Positions 42,416 to 50,742 of a stretch of 64,000 bases of DNA are shown here, one piece after another (position 1 is the stretch's first letter; the number at the start of each line of letters is the position of its first letter). The translations under genes were made by a program, and so were the position numbers. This DNA comes from Altererythrobacter lutimaris (GTDB taxonomy: Bacteria; Pseudomonadota; Alphaproteobacteria; Sphingomonadales; Sphingomonadaceae), in the NCBI RefSeq assembly GCF_013371495.1, contig NZ_JABWTA010000001.1, forward strand, positions 2,206,693 to 2,270,692. The letters are read 5' to 3'. The notes beneath the pieces were generated by a model that was not told the DNA's origin, made no database searches, and saw nothing but the letters and a program-made list of their open reading frames with translations.

Positions 42416-42835
42416 ATGAGCACCAGCTTGGAACAGATCATCTACACCAGCATTGCATCGCCCGATGTGCATGGCGGTGATGTGTTCGATATCATCGCGC
42501 AGGCTTCCAAGCGGAACAAGGATCGCGGGATCACCGGTATCCTGACATTTGTCAGAGGACGATTCTTCCAGGCGATCGAAGGGTCAAAGGAAGAATTGGA
42601 CAAGCTATTGCGGTCGCTTGAGCGGGATGGCCGCCATCACAGCTTGAGAGTATTAAATCGACGCGTGATCTCAGAGCGGCAGTTTGAAAACTGGGCGATG
42701 AAGCGTCTTGCTGTGAAGGATATTGCTTCCGCACGGCGTGAAATCACAAGTTTGCTCGGCCATCACGCGGATGCAAAGACGATCCTTTCGAGCTTCGAAT
42801 CTTTCCTCAAGAACGAGAGCAACAAAGCGGCCTGA
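42416..42835 (+). CDS. BLUF-domain blue-light photoreceptor
   Basis: A 139-residue short BLUF protein that binds FAD and responds to blue light. The photochemical residues are all present with AppA spacing: Tyr10 (IYTSIAS), Asn34, Gln52 (FFQAIEG) and Trp93/Met95 (ENWAM), equal to AppA Tyr21, Asn45, Gln63 and Trp104/Met106. The remaining ~40 residues form the C-terminal cap, and there is no output domain, so a partner protein must carry the signal. It lies 185 bp after rho and converges with the SnoaL-like gene. Confidence 0.95.
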   Translation: MSTSLEQIIYTSIASPDVHGGDVFDIIAQASKRNKDRGITGILTFVRGRFFQAIEGSKEELDKLLRSLERDGRHHSLRVLNRRVISERQFENWAMKRLAVKDIASARREITSLLGHHADAKTILSSFESFLKNESNKAA

Positions 42836-42837
42836 GC

Positions 42838-43239
42838 CTATCCTGCTTTTTGCTTTTCAAGCTGCCGACCCATCATTTCCCAGACTTTGTTGACGGCTTG
42901 AAGCGGCCTCACCATCACTTTGAAATCCTTGATGGTTCCGTCTTCGTCAAACGTGATCATGTCAATCCCATTGACCTGAATGCCTTCCATTTCAGTCTTG
43001 AACTCAAGTACGAGGTTGTTTCCGTCCACAATCTCGCGTTCATAGTGGAAAGTGTCGTTGTCGAGCGTTTGTCCCGCTGCCGCCAGATAAGCGACAGTGA
43101 TCGCGCGTCCGACTTGCGGGGTGTGCACGACGGGCGAGTGAAACACCGCATCTTCGGCAATGATCTCGGCCAGGTCTTCAGGCTTGCTGCCTGCTTCAAT
43201 AACACGGTGCCAATTGGCGAGCCCTTTCTGAGCGCTCAT
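42838..43239 (-). CDS. SnoaL/NTF2-like protein
   Basis: A 133-residue protein of the nuclear transport factor 2/SnoaL-like fold. Features are the N-terminal ANWHRVIEAGSKPEDLAEIIAEDAVFHSP (in part), FDEDGTIKDFKVMVRPL, and a helical C-terminus. Proteins of this type act as polyketide-type cyclases, isomerases or binding domains; no substrate can be inferred. Converges with the BLUF gene at a 2-bp gap. Confidence 0.85.
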   Translation of the reverse strand: MSAQKGLANWHRVIEAGSKPEDLAEIIAEDAVFHSPVVHTPQVGRAITVAYLAAAGQTLDNDTFHYEREIVDGNNLVLEFKTEMEGIQVNGIDMITFDEDGTIKDFKVMVRPLQAVNKVWEMMGRQLEKQKAG

Positions 43240-43305
43240 TTGTATTCCCCCTACATTTCCGGTGAGGCGAGGGGTCTCTCACCCCCACGACTTCGCGTGT
43301 AATCC

Positions 43306-44010
43306 TCAACCCAGATGCTCGGCGAAGAATGCACTGGTTCGCCCGTCAGCCAATTGTGCACCTTTTTCGTTCCGGCGATTGCCCATTTCGGCAGCAAATC
43401 CGTGATCGAGCCCTTCATAATCGTACAGCGTGACTTTCTCGTGACCGTCGAGGCCAGCATGCATGGCAGCTTGCGCTTCAGGTCCGACAAAGTGGTCAGC
43501 GGTCGGGATATGCAGCAATAGCGGGTTTGCGATTGCGTCTTTCTCGTCCAGCATCTGGTCGATCATCACGCCGTAGTAGCCAACCGATGCATCCACATCG
43601 GTGCGTGCCGCTGCCATGTAAGCGAGCCTGCCGCCAAGACAGTATCCGACGCAACCGACTTTGGCGGTTTCGCCTGCATCCCGGATCCAGTCGATCGTAG
43701 CTGCGATGTCCTTTACCCCGTCATCAGGATCATATTTCCCAAAATATTCAAGGGCTTCATTGAATTCCGCTTCGACATCAGGATCAAGCTCAAGTCCCGG
43801 TTTCATGCGGAAGAACAGATCTGGCGCAACTGCGAGATAGCCCTGGCTTGCCCAATCTTCGCACTTCTTGCGAATGCCAGGGTTCACGCCGAAAATCTCC
43901 TGGATCACAATGATTGCGGCTTTGGGAGCGCCTTCAGGGCGGGCAACATAAGCGTTGAAGGACGCTTCGCCATCAAGCGTCGCGATGGAGACCGTTTCAG
44001 TGTTCGACAT
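43306..44010 (-). CDS. Dienelactone hydrolase-like alpha/beta hydrolase
   Basis: A 234-residue dienelactone hydrolase family protein. The nucleophile Cys is in VGCVGYCLGGRLAYM, the acid in IPTADHFVGP and the His in GLDHGFAAEMG. Start MSNTETVSIATL at 44010; longer readings extend into antisense sequence. Substrate unknown; related proteins cleave ester bonds of dienelactones in aromatic degradation, but no such genes are near. Confidence 0.9.
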   Translation of the reverse strand: MSNTETVSIATLDGEASFNAYVARPEGAPKAAIIVIQEIFGVNPGIRKKCEDWASQGYLAVAPDLFFRMKPGLELDPDVEAEFNEALEYFGKYDPDDGVKDIAATIDWIRDAGETAKVGCVGYCLGGRLAYMAAARTDVDASVGYYGVMIDQMLDEKDAIANPLLLHIPTADHFVGPEAQAAMHAGLDGHEKVTLYDYEGLDHGFAAEMGNRRNEKGAQLADGRTSAFFAEHLG

Positions 44011-44127
44011 GGGGGAGGTTGCTCCTTTGAGTTGCACGCGATTTGCGCTTATTTCTTGCATGCAGGCTTTGCCAAAGCCAGACAGCCATGAGAAGCCTGC
44101 ATTTGATGGGATAACGGAGAAAGCGCG

Positions 44128-44394
44128 ATGAAGGTCCATGTAGAGATTGATTGTACGCCGGAAGAGGCGCGGGCGTTCATGGGGCTGCCGGACGTGTCCA
44201 AAGCGAACAGCGTCTATGTCGACACGATGACCAAGGCGATGAAGGGCGTGACGAGCCCTGACCAGTTGCAGGAATTTGCGCAACAGCTCGCGCCGATGGG
44301 CCAAGTCGGGATGAAGCTCTTCCAGAACTTTGTCGAAGGCTCGATGAAAGCAGGCGCGGCTGCGGCTTCCGGGGCGGCCAAGAAGAAGGACTGA
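44128..44394 (+). CDS. DUF6489 family protein
   Basis: An 88-residue protein starting MKVHVEIDCTPEEARAFMGLPDVS, then a helical part and an Ala/Gly/Lys tail (AASGAAKKKD), matching the DUF6489 family of sphingomonads. A purine-rich ACGGAGAAAG precedes the ATG. It lies just before mnmE (36 bp) in the same direction. Function unknown. Confidence 0.85.
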   Translation: MKVHVEIDCTPEEARAFMGLPDVSKANSVYVDTMTKAMKGVTSPDQLQEFAQQLAPMGQVGMKLFQNFVEGSMKAGAAAASGAAKKKD

Positions 44395-44430
44395 CGTCAA
44401 CCCGTCAGCAGCTAACTGGGCTAACTTCTT

Positions 44431-45708
44431 ATGAATGATACGATTTTCGCGCTTTCGAGCGGCATGCCTCCAGCAGCGATCGGCATTATTCGGATCAGCG
44501 GGCCTGAGGCGGGGGTGGCGTTAGAGGCCCTAACTGGCCGCGCTGTCGACCCTCGCAAAGCCAGTTTGGCGCGTTTGTGTGATGGTGATGGTGCTTTGCT
44601 CGATGAAGCGCTGGTCCTTTGGTTTCCCGGGCCGGGCACAGCCACCGGCGAAGACCTTGCAGAATTGCATTGCCACGGGGGCAGGGCGGTCATTGCTGCG
44701 GTTGAAGAGGCTCTCGGGGCTGTGGACGGCTTGCGCAAAGCCGAGCCAGGCGAATTCACACGCCGCGCTTTTGCCAATGGGCGGATGGATCTGGCTGAGG
44801 CTGAGGGATTGGCTGACCTTTTGGCAGCAGAAACCGAGCTGCAACGGCGGTCTGCACTCACAATGGCGGAAGGGAGTTTCTCGCGTGTCGTGGAGGGTTG
44901 GCGCGATCGCGCATTGGCCCTGTCCGCAGAAGTGGAAGGGGTGCTCGATTTCTCGGATGAGGAAGATTCGAGCGATATGCCGGCTGATTTCGCGGTGCGC
45001 TTGTTGGACTTGGCAAGTGAACTACAGGATTGGTTGGAGCGTCCACGCGCAGAGCGTCTGGGGGAGGGGTTTCGCGCGATCCTCGCAGGACCACCAAATG
45101 CAGGGAAGTCCACTCTTTTCAATGCCTTGGTGGATAGTGAGGCGGCTATAACCTCACCGATTGCCGGCACCACGCGCGATGTGATTGAACGTTCAGTGTC
45201 TCTCGCTGGTATACCGTTCACTTTCGTTGATACAGCCGGATTGCGCGAGGTTGACGATGATACCATTGAAGTGATTGGTGTGGAACGCGCTCGCGCGGCA
45301 ACAGCGCGGGCGGACGTAGTGTTATGGCTGGGTGATGAGGGCCAGGGGCCAGCAGGCGCATGGGAGATTGCGGCTCAGATCGATCGACCCGAACATCTGT
45401 CCAAAGCTGATGCTCGCCACAGAGTGTCAGCGGTAACCGGTGAAGGGCTTGGCGATCTCAAGGACGACCTGATCGCGCTGGCCGGCAATTCGATGCCCAA
45501 GCCGGGCGAAGCGGCGCTTAACGCGCGTCAACATGACCTCATTGCTGAAGCGTATGCCGCTTTGACCGACATTCAGGATCGCAAGGACTTGCTCATCCTG
45601 GGGGAGGGGCTGCGCGCTGTGCGAGTAGCGTTTGACCGATTGATCGGCCGTGCAACGACGGAGGACATGCTCGACGCCTTGTTTGGACGATTTTGCATCG
45701 GGAAGTGA
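44431..45708 (+). CDS. mnmE: tRNA modification GTPase MnmE (TrmE)
   Basis: A 425-residue GTPase acting with MnmG to make the cmnm5 modification at wobble U34 of tRNA. The N-terminal tetrahydrofolate domain starts DTIFALSSGMPPAAIGIIRISG (in part); the G domain has GPPNAGKS at 220-227, DTAG at 267-270, and SKAD at 324-327 where NKxD is usual; the C-terminal zinc-type FGRFCIGK ends the chain. It is shorter than E. coli MnmE (454). A parS site begins 1 bp after the stop codon. Confidence 0.95.
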   Translation: MNDTIFALSSGMPPAAIGIIRISGPEAGVALEALTGRAVDPRKASLARLCDGDGALLDEALVLWFPGPGTATGEDLAELHCHGGRAVIAAVEEALGAVDGLRKAEPGEFTRRAFANGRMDLAEAEGLADLLAAETELQRRSALTMAEGSFSRVVEGWRDRALALSAEVEGVLDFSDEEDSSDMPADFAVRLLDLASELQDWLERPRAERLGEGFRAILAGPPNAGKSTLFNALVDSEAAITSPIAGTTRDVIERSVSLAGIPFTFVDTAGLREVDDDTIEVIGVERARAATARADVVLWLGDEGQGPAGAWEIAAQIDRPEHLSKADARHRVSAVTGEGLGDLKDDLIALAGNSMPKPGEAALNARQHDLIAEAYAALTDIQDRKDLLILGEGLRAVRVAFDRLIGRATTEDMLDALFGRFCIGK

Positions 45709-45724
45709 TGTTCCACGTGAAACA
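45709..45724. promoter_or_regulatory. parS site 1 (between mnmE and mnmG)
   Basis: TGTTCCACGTGAAACA, matching the parS consensus TGTTTCACGTGAAACA at 15 of 16 positions, immediately after the mnmE stop. It is the exact reverse complement of the site at 48236. Confidence 0.92.
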
Positions 45725-45799
45725 TCTGCGCGTTTTGGCGCCCTGACCCGAGAATCCCCTTTGACGCTGCGGCGTTGCAAGACTATTTGAGCCACGATC

Positions 45800-47665
45800 A
45801 TGCAGAGCTTTGATGTCCTGGTTGTCGGCGGCGGTCACGCCGGTGTCGAAGCGGCTTGCGCCGCGGCGCGGATGGGCGCGCACACGGGGCTGGTTAGCTT
45901 TGATCTCGAAGCCATAGGGGCGATGAGCTGCAATCCGGCTATTGGTGGACTGGGTAAGGGCCATCTGGTTCGTGAAGTCGATGCGCTGGATGGTGTGATT
46001 GGTCGCGCGGCTGATGCTGGCGCGGTCCACTATCGGATGCTTAACCGCTCAAAGGGCAGTGCAGTTTGGGGTCCTCGCGTTCAGGCGGACCGGGTACTGT
46101 TCAAAGCGGCTGTTCAGAAGATCGTCCGGGCTCAAGCCAATCTGACATTGATCCAAGGCGAGGCAGCGGCGCTACGTCTCGAAGGTGACCGAGTGTCAGG
46201 ATTAGAGCTTGCAGATGGAACGATGTTGGAGGCCCCGGCTGTCATCCTCTGTACCGGCACATTTCTCGGCGGAACGCTGTTCCGCGGCGAAGAGCGGTTC
46301 GAAGGTGGTCGCATCGGTGAGAACGCCGCCCATCGCTTGGGTGAACAGCTTCGTGGTGCGGATCTGCCCATGGCAAGGCTTAAAACCGGAACCCCGCCAC
46401 GTCTGGATGGCCGAACCATCGACTGGGCCTCGCTCGACGAACAGCCTTCCGATGGCGAGAGTTGGACGATGTCTCCGCTGACGGAGAGCCGCGCGAACCC
46501 GCAAGTGTTCTGTGCCATTACCAGGACAACTGAAGCCGCGCATGATGCCATTCGCGCGAACCTCCACCGTTCTCCGCTCTTCACCGGAGCGATCGATGCG
46601 GCTGGACCGCGCTATTGCCCTTCGATCGAAGACAAAATCCATCGTTTCGGGGATCGCGATGGTCATCAGGTCTTCCTCGAGCCTGAGGGGCTCAACACGC
46701 ATCTGGTTTACCCGAACGGGATCAGCACATCGCTTCCGGTGGATGTACAGCTGGATATGCTTCGCGCTATGCCCGGGCTGGGGCAGGTCGCCATGGAAGT
46801 ACCCGGCTATGCGGTCGAGTATGATCACGTCGATCCGCGTGCATTGACCAGCGACTTGCAATTGAAAGCGATCCCCGGCCTGTATTGCGCAGGGCAGATT
46901 AACGGCACTACCGGATATGAGGAGGCGGCGGCGCAAGGGTTGGTTGCCGGCCTCAATGCGGCAGCCAAGCTCCTCGATAAAGCACCACCGGCTTTGGATC
47001 GCGCAAACTCCTACATGGCGGTCATGATCGACGATCTCACTTTGCAGGGAGTTTCCGAGCCCTACCGTATGCTGACTTCGCGGGCGGAATACCGGCTTCG
47101 GCTGAGAGCGAATAATGCCAGCACGCGCCTGACACCGCTTGGGATTGATGCGGGTTGTGTCGCTCAAGAACGGGCCGAGTGGTTTGCGCGCCGCGAGGTC
47201 TCACGTGAAACACTTCAGACGCAGTTCGACGTTAGCTTGAACGCGAAATCACTTTCCGATGCAGGTCTGCCGGTTCGTCGCGACACCGGCGATAAACCGG
47301 TTTCCGAATGGCTGCGGCATGATGGCGTGAGTTTGGCGGATCTGGCGGCACTGCTTGATGGTGCGTTCGACCCTGAGGACGCTCTAGCTGAGGAGATGGC
47401 TGAGGATGCCGCTTATGCGCCTTATCTTGCTCGTCAGGAAGCGGAGTTGCGCGATCTGCGTGCGAGCGAGGGATTGGCGCTAGGGGGTGATTTTCCCTTC
47501 GGTGAGGTCCCCGGCCTTTCCAACGAGATGGTTGAGAGACTGTCCGCCGCTCAACCAGAAACACTTGCTGCTGCAGGTCGTATCTCAGGCATTACGCCCG
47601 CCGCGCTTTCCGCGCTGCTCGTCCATGCAAAGCGTCGCAATGGCGCTGTCGAGCAGGCGGCCTAG
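45800..47665 (+). CDS. mnmG: tRNA uridine carboxymethylaminomethyl enzyme MnmG (GidA)
   Basis: A 621-residue FAD-dependent partner of MnmE in U34 modification. The FAD-binding [12 protein letters not shown] is at 8-19, the second half has [16 protein letters not shown] and [13 protein letters not shown], and the Cys motif is retained in the NPAIGG region. A partial parS (14 of 16) lies within its reading frame at 47197-47212. The rsmG start follows 2 bp after its stop. Confidence 0.96.
   Translation: MQSFDVLVVGGGHAGVEAACAAARMGAHTGLVSFDLEAIGAMSCNPAIGGLGKGHLVREVDALDGVIGRAADAGAVHYRMLNRSKGSAVWGPRVQADRVLFKAAVQKIVRAQANLTLIQGEAAALRLEGDRVSGLELADGTMLEAPAVILCTGTFLGGTLFRGEERFEGGRIGENAAHRLGEQLRGADLPMARLKTGTPPRLDGRTIDWASLDEQPSDGESWTMSPLTESRANPQVFCAITRTTEAAHDAIRANLHRSPLFTGAIDAAGPRYCPSIEDKIHRFGDRDGHQVFLEPEGLNTHLVYPNGISTSLPVDVQLDMLRAMPGLGQVAMEVPGYAVEYDHVDPRALTSDLQLKAIPGLYCAGQINGTTGYEEAAAQGLVAGLNAAAKLLDKAPPALDRANSYMAVMIDDLTLQGVSEPYRMLTSRAEYRLRLRANNASTRLTPLGIDAGCVAQERAEWFARREVSRETLQTQFDVSLNAKSLSDAGLPVRRDTGDKPVSEWLRHDGVSLADLAALLDGAFDPEDALAEEMAEDAAYAPYLARQEAELRDLRASEGLALGGDFPFGEVPGLSNEMVERLSAAQPETLAAAGRISGITPAALSALLVHAKRRNGAVEQAA
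47197..47212. promoter_or_regulatory. Degenerate parS-like site inside mnmG
   Basis: GGTCTCACGTGAAACA, two mismatches to the parS consensus, inside the mnmG coding region. It may be bound weakly by ParB or simply be a spread intermediate. Confidence 0.55.
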
Positions 47666-47667
47666 GC

Positions 47668-48300
47668 TTGAGGCGCGAATCGCCTTTGACGACGGAGGAA
47701 GAAGCTCGCCAGTATTGCGCTCAATGGGGCGATGAGGGCGCGATGGAGCGGTTGGAGACGTTTGCCGCGCTACTTCTTGAGGAAAACCGCAAACAAAACC
47801 TGATCTCGCGAAAGAGTGAGGATTCGCTCTGGCTGCGCCATATGGCCGACAGCGCGCAATTGCTCGGATTTGTTTCACGTGAAACATCGGGACCGTGGCT
47901 GGATCTCGGTACCGGTGCGGGATTTCCCGGTCTTGTGATTGCGGCCCTACGCCCGGAAATGCGCGTTGTTCTGGTGGAATCGCGAGCAAGACGCGTCGAA
48001 TTCCTTGAGCGTGTCTGTGAGGCCCTTTCTCTCAAGAAGGTCCGCGTTGAGGGTAAGCGATTAGAACTGGTTGAACCCTTCGAAGCCGCAGTAATTTCCG
48101 CCCGCGCATTCGCGCCCCTAACGAAACTCCTCAGTTTATCCGCCCCATTTTCCACAAGAGCGACCACTTATCTCTTGCCCAAAGGGCGTTCTGCCGCGCA
48201 AGAATGCGATAAGCTTCCGAAAAAGCGTCGCGCGCTGTTTCACGTGGAACAATCGATCACTGACGCAGAAGCGGGCATCATCGTCGGGCAGGGTGGCTAA
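47668..48300 (+). CDS. rsmG: 16S rRNA m7G527 methyltransferase RsmG (GidB)
   Basis: A 210-residue SAM-dependent methyltransferase of 16S rRNA. Motifs: EENRKQNLISRKS, WLDLGTGAGFPGLVIA (SAM loop) and VISARAFAPLTKLLSL. The start is a TTG at 47668, only 2 bp after mnmG; the protein then begins in register with family members. A perfect parS site lies inside the frame (47871-47886) and another just before the end (48236-48251). Confidence 0.95.
   Translation: MRRESPLTTEEEARQYCAQWGDEGAMERLETFAALLLEENRKQNLISRKSEDSLWLRHMADSAQLLGFVSRETSGPWLDLGTGAGFPGLVIAALRPEMRVVLVESRARRVEFLERVCEALSLKKVRVEGKRLELVEPFEAAVISARAFAPLTKLLSLSAPFSTRATTYLLPKGRSAAQECDKLPKKRRALFHVEQSITDAEAGIIVGQGG
47871..47886. promoter_or_regulatory. 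parS site 2 (perfect), inside rsmG
   Basis: TGTTTCACGTGAAACA, a perfect 16-bp palindrome identical to the parS consensus. It lies inside rsmG and encodes FVSRETS in that frame, so it is kept both as DNA site and as coding sequence. Confidence 0.97.
48236..48251. promoter_or_regulatory. parS site 3, end of rsmG
   Basis: TGTTTCACGTGGAACA, one mismatch to the parS consensus and the reverse complement of site 1. It lies 88 bp before parA. Confidence 0.92.
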
Positions 48301-48338
48301 TCCACCATTTTCACCCGACCAGCAGTCGAGGATCGGGC

Positions 48339-49115
48339 ATGATTACAATCGCGATAGCCAATCAAAAGGGCGGGGTGGGTAAGACCACCACAGCCATGAA
48401 TATCGCGACTGCTATGGCGGCCACGGGCTGGAGAACCCTGCTGATCGATCTGGATCCCCAAGGCAATGCCTCGACAGGGATGGGTGTCCCTGCCGCCGCG
48501 CGCACCTTGTCCAGCTATGATCTTCTTGTTGATGATGTACCTCTTGCAGAGACAGTGGTGCCTTCGACGATCCCGGGCCTGGATATTGTTCCTGCTACCG
48601 TCGATCTGAGCGGCGCAGAGGTTGAGCTCGTTTCAGTCGATGAGCGAACCGAAAGGCTGCGGAAGGCTCTCGCACAGCATCGCGGCCATGATGTGTGCTT
48701 TATCGACTGTCCGCCTTCCTTGGGGCTTTTGACGCTCAATGCGCTGTGTGCAGCCGACACGCTGCTTGTTCCGCTACAATGCGAATTCTTCGCGCTGGAG
48801 GGCCTTAGTCAGCTTCTACAGACCGTTGAGCGGGTACAACAGATGTTCAACCCGTCGCTCGGTATTGTCGGGGTGAGCCTCACCATGTTTGATCGCCGTA
48901 ATCGTCTAACAGATCAGGTTGCGGAGGATGTGCGCGAATGCTTGGGCGATCTTGTGTTCGAGACGGTTATCCCGCGCAATGTCCGGCTTTCGGAAGCACC
49001 CAGCCATGGTTTGCCAGCGCTCATCTACGACCATGGATGCGCGGGGAGCCGAGCCTATATGGCCTTGGCGCGCGAATTGATCGGGCGTCTGCCGGAAGAA
49101 AGGAAAGCGGCATGA
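48339..49115 (+). CDS. parA: Chromosome partitioning ATPase ParA
   Basis: A 258-residue Walker-type ATPase driving segregation of origin regions. The deviant Walker A KGGVGKTT (10-17, Lys10 and Lys15) is intact, followed by LIDLDPQGN, FIDCPPSLG and the family C-terminal domain. It has no N-terminal DNA-binding extension, as in chromosomal ParA. It overlaps parB by 4 bp (ATGA). Confidence 0.97.
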   Translation: MITIAIANQKGGVGKTTTAMNIATAMAATGWRTLLIDLDPQGNASTGMGVPAAARTLSSYDLLVDDVPLAETVVPSTIPGLDIVPATVDLSGAEVELVSVDERTERLRKALAQHRGHDVCFIDCPPSLGLLTLNALCAADTLLVPLQCEFFALEGLSQLLQTVERVQQMFNPSLGIVGVSLTMFDRRNRLTDQVAEDVRECLGDLVFETVIPRNVRLSEAPSHGLPALIYDHGCAGSRAYMALARELIGRLPEERKAA

Positions 49116-50098
49116 GTGACAAGTCCGATTCCTCGAGCAAAACTCCGCCACTAACTGTGCCGCCGCGTAGTCCGGCGGATCGCAAACGCAAGCTGGGCAA
49201 GGGTCTGGGGGCGCTTTTGGGTGAAACGCGCAAGGAAGAGCCGCTAACGCTCACAAATGAGGTTTCTCACGGGAAAATCGGCGATAATTCAGGTAATTAC
49301 ATCGCAAACGGCTTGGCTCAACTGGCGATATCCTCGATCGAGCCACTGCCCGGTCAGCCGCGCCAGCACTTCAATGAAGAGGCATTGGAAGAGCTCGCAA
49401 GTTCGATTGCGACGCGCGGAGTAATCCAGCCCATCATTGTGCGTCCGCGCGGGAATGGGAAATATCAACTCATTGCCGGCGAGCGCCGCTGGCGCGCTGC
49501 GCAGAAAGCGCGTCTGCATGAAATTCCTGCACTTGTGCGTGATCTCGATGACACGGACACAATGGCCCTGGCCCTCATCGAAAATCTTCAACGTGAAGAT
49601 CTCGGCCCCGTCGAAGAGGCGCGCGCCTATCAGAAGCTTGCAGACAAGCAGGACATGACGCAGGCCGATATCGCGAAAATGGTGGAGAAATCACGCAGTC
49701 ACGTCGCGAACCTGATGCGCCTTTTGAGCTTGCCGGAAGGCGTGCTTGAGATGGTAGAGGGTGGAAAGCTCTCCATGGGTCATGCGCGGGCGATGATCGG
49801 CTATGACGGTGCGGTTGACCTCGCCAAGCGGGTCGTGGCTAACGGATTGTCCGTGCGCGAAGTCGAACGGCTGGTCAAAGGTCCGATCGAGACCAAATCT
49901 GCCAAACGCCCGAGCAAGGTTACGAGCGAGAAAGACGCCGATATTGCAGCCGTGCAGACCCATCTGGAAGATTTTCTCGGCATGACTGTCAGGATCAATA
50001 CCGATGGCAGTCCTACGAGTGGTGCCGTGACGATCAAGTACCGCACACTCGACCAGTTAGACCTTATTTGTCAGAGGCTTACCGGCGGAGATATCTGA
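49112..50098 (+). CDS. parB: Chromosome partitioning protein ParB
   Basis: A 328-residue parS-binding CTPase clamp. The N-terminal KLGKGLGALLGE motif (about 27-38) contacts ParA; the CTP-binding box has GERRWRA (123-129) and ENLQRED (157-163); the helix-turn-helix DNA-binding part is at about 182-205. The start at 49112 overlaps parA; a longer upstream reading is not coding. Three clear parS sites and one weak site lie 0.9-3.4 kb upstream. Confidence 0.97.
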   Translation: MSDKSDSSSKTPPLTVPPRSPADRKRKLGKGLGALLGETRKEEPLTLTNEVSHGKIGDNSGNYIANGLAQLAISSIEPLPGQPRQHFNEEALEELASSIATRGVIQPIIVRPRGNGKYQLIAGERRWRAAQKARLHEIPALVRDLDDTDTMALALIENLQREDLGPVEEARAYQKLADKQDMTQADIAKMVEKSRSHVANLMRLLSLPEGVLEMVEGGKLSMGHARAMIGYDGAVDLAKRVVANGLSVREVERLVKGPIETKSAKRPSKVTSEKDADIAAVQTHLEDFLGMTVRINTDGSPTSGAVTIKYRTLDQLDLICQRLTGGDI

Positions 50099-50136
50099 TT
50101 CTGACCAAGCAAGTTGCGCGGCGCTACTTTTGCGAA

Positions 50137-50646
50137 TTATCCGCCAATTCTTGCTGAAACGGCATCGATTAGAACCTCAAAACCCACTGCATCTTCTGGC
50201 TTGAAACGCGCTGGCTCCGGTGAATCCAGATCGAGCACGGCGAAAACTTCACCATTCCTCATGATTGGCACCACCAATTCGCTTCGGCTGGCTGCGTCGC
50301 ACGCAATATGTCCGGGAAAGGCGTGAACGTCTTCAATGCGTTGTGTCGCGCCGCTTTCCGCCGCAGTACCACAAACACCTGAGCCCCACGCGATGCGAAT
50401 ACAGGCTGGACGGCCAATAAACGGTCCAAGTACGAGCTCATGCGCGCCATCCTTCTCTGTGACTCGGTAAAACCCCGCCCAATTGAGGTATGGAACGGTC
50501 TCCCAGATCAGCGCTGCAATATTCGCCATATTGGCAATCGCATCGTCTTCACCCTCAGTCAGCGCGAGCGCCATTTCAGTCAGATCACGATAGCGCTCTT
50601 CGGCAGGCAAAGCGGGGTCGAGTTGGAAATCGTACATGTCGCTCAC
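50137..50646 (-). CDS. msrC: Free methionine-(R)-sulfoxide reductase, GAF type
   Basis: A 169-residue GAF-domain enzyme that reduces free methionine-R-sulfoxide. The three redox cysteines are present: Cys82 (RPACIRI), Cys92 (GSGVCGTAA) and Cys116 (HIACDAAS), with spacing 10 and 24 as in E. coli fRMsr. Length agrees with the family. Converges with parB at a 38-bp gap. Cytosolic, protects against oxidation. Confidence 0.93.
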   Translation of the reverse strand: MSDMYDFQLDPALPAEERYRDLTEMALALTEGEDDAIANMANIAALIWETVPYLNWAGFYRVTEKDGAHELVLGPFIGRPACIRIAWGSGVCGTAAESGATQRIEDVHAFPGHIACDAASRSELVVPIMRNGEVFAVLDLDSPEPARFKPEDAVGFEVLIDAVSARIGG

Positions 50647-50742
50647 TTAGGGGCACCGGCTTCATCCGCCAAGACATCACGTCATTGATTTCGAACGCGA
50701 AGGGCATTGCCGCATAGGCAGGCGTCGCTTATCACCAAAGAT

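Noticed and set aside
44011..44400. N-terminal extension of the dienelactone hydrolase gene
   Set aside because: The added sequence is antisense to the DUF6489 gene; the domain and ribosome-binding context start at 44010.
48938..49111. Upstream extension of parB
   Set aside because: It overlaps the parA coding region in another frame; the ParB family start and ATGA overlap are at 49112.
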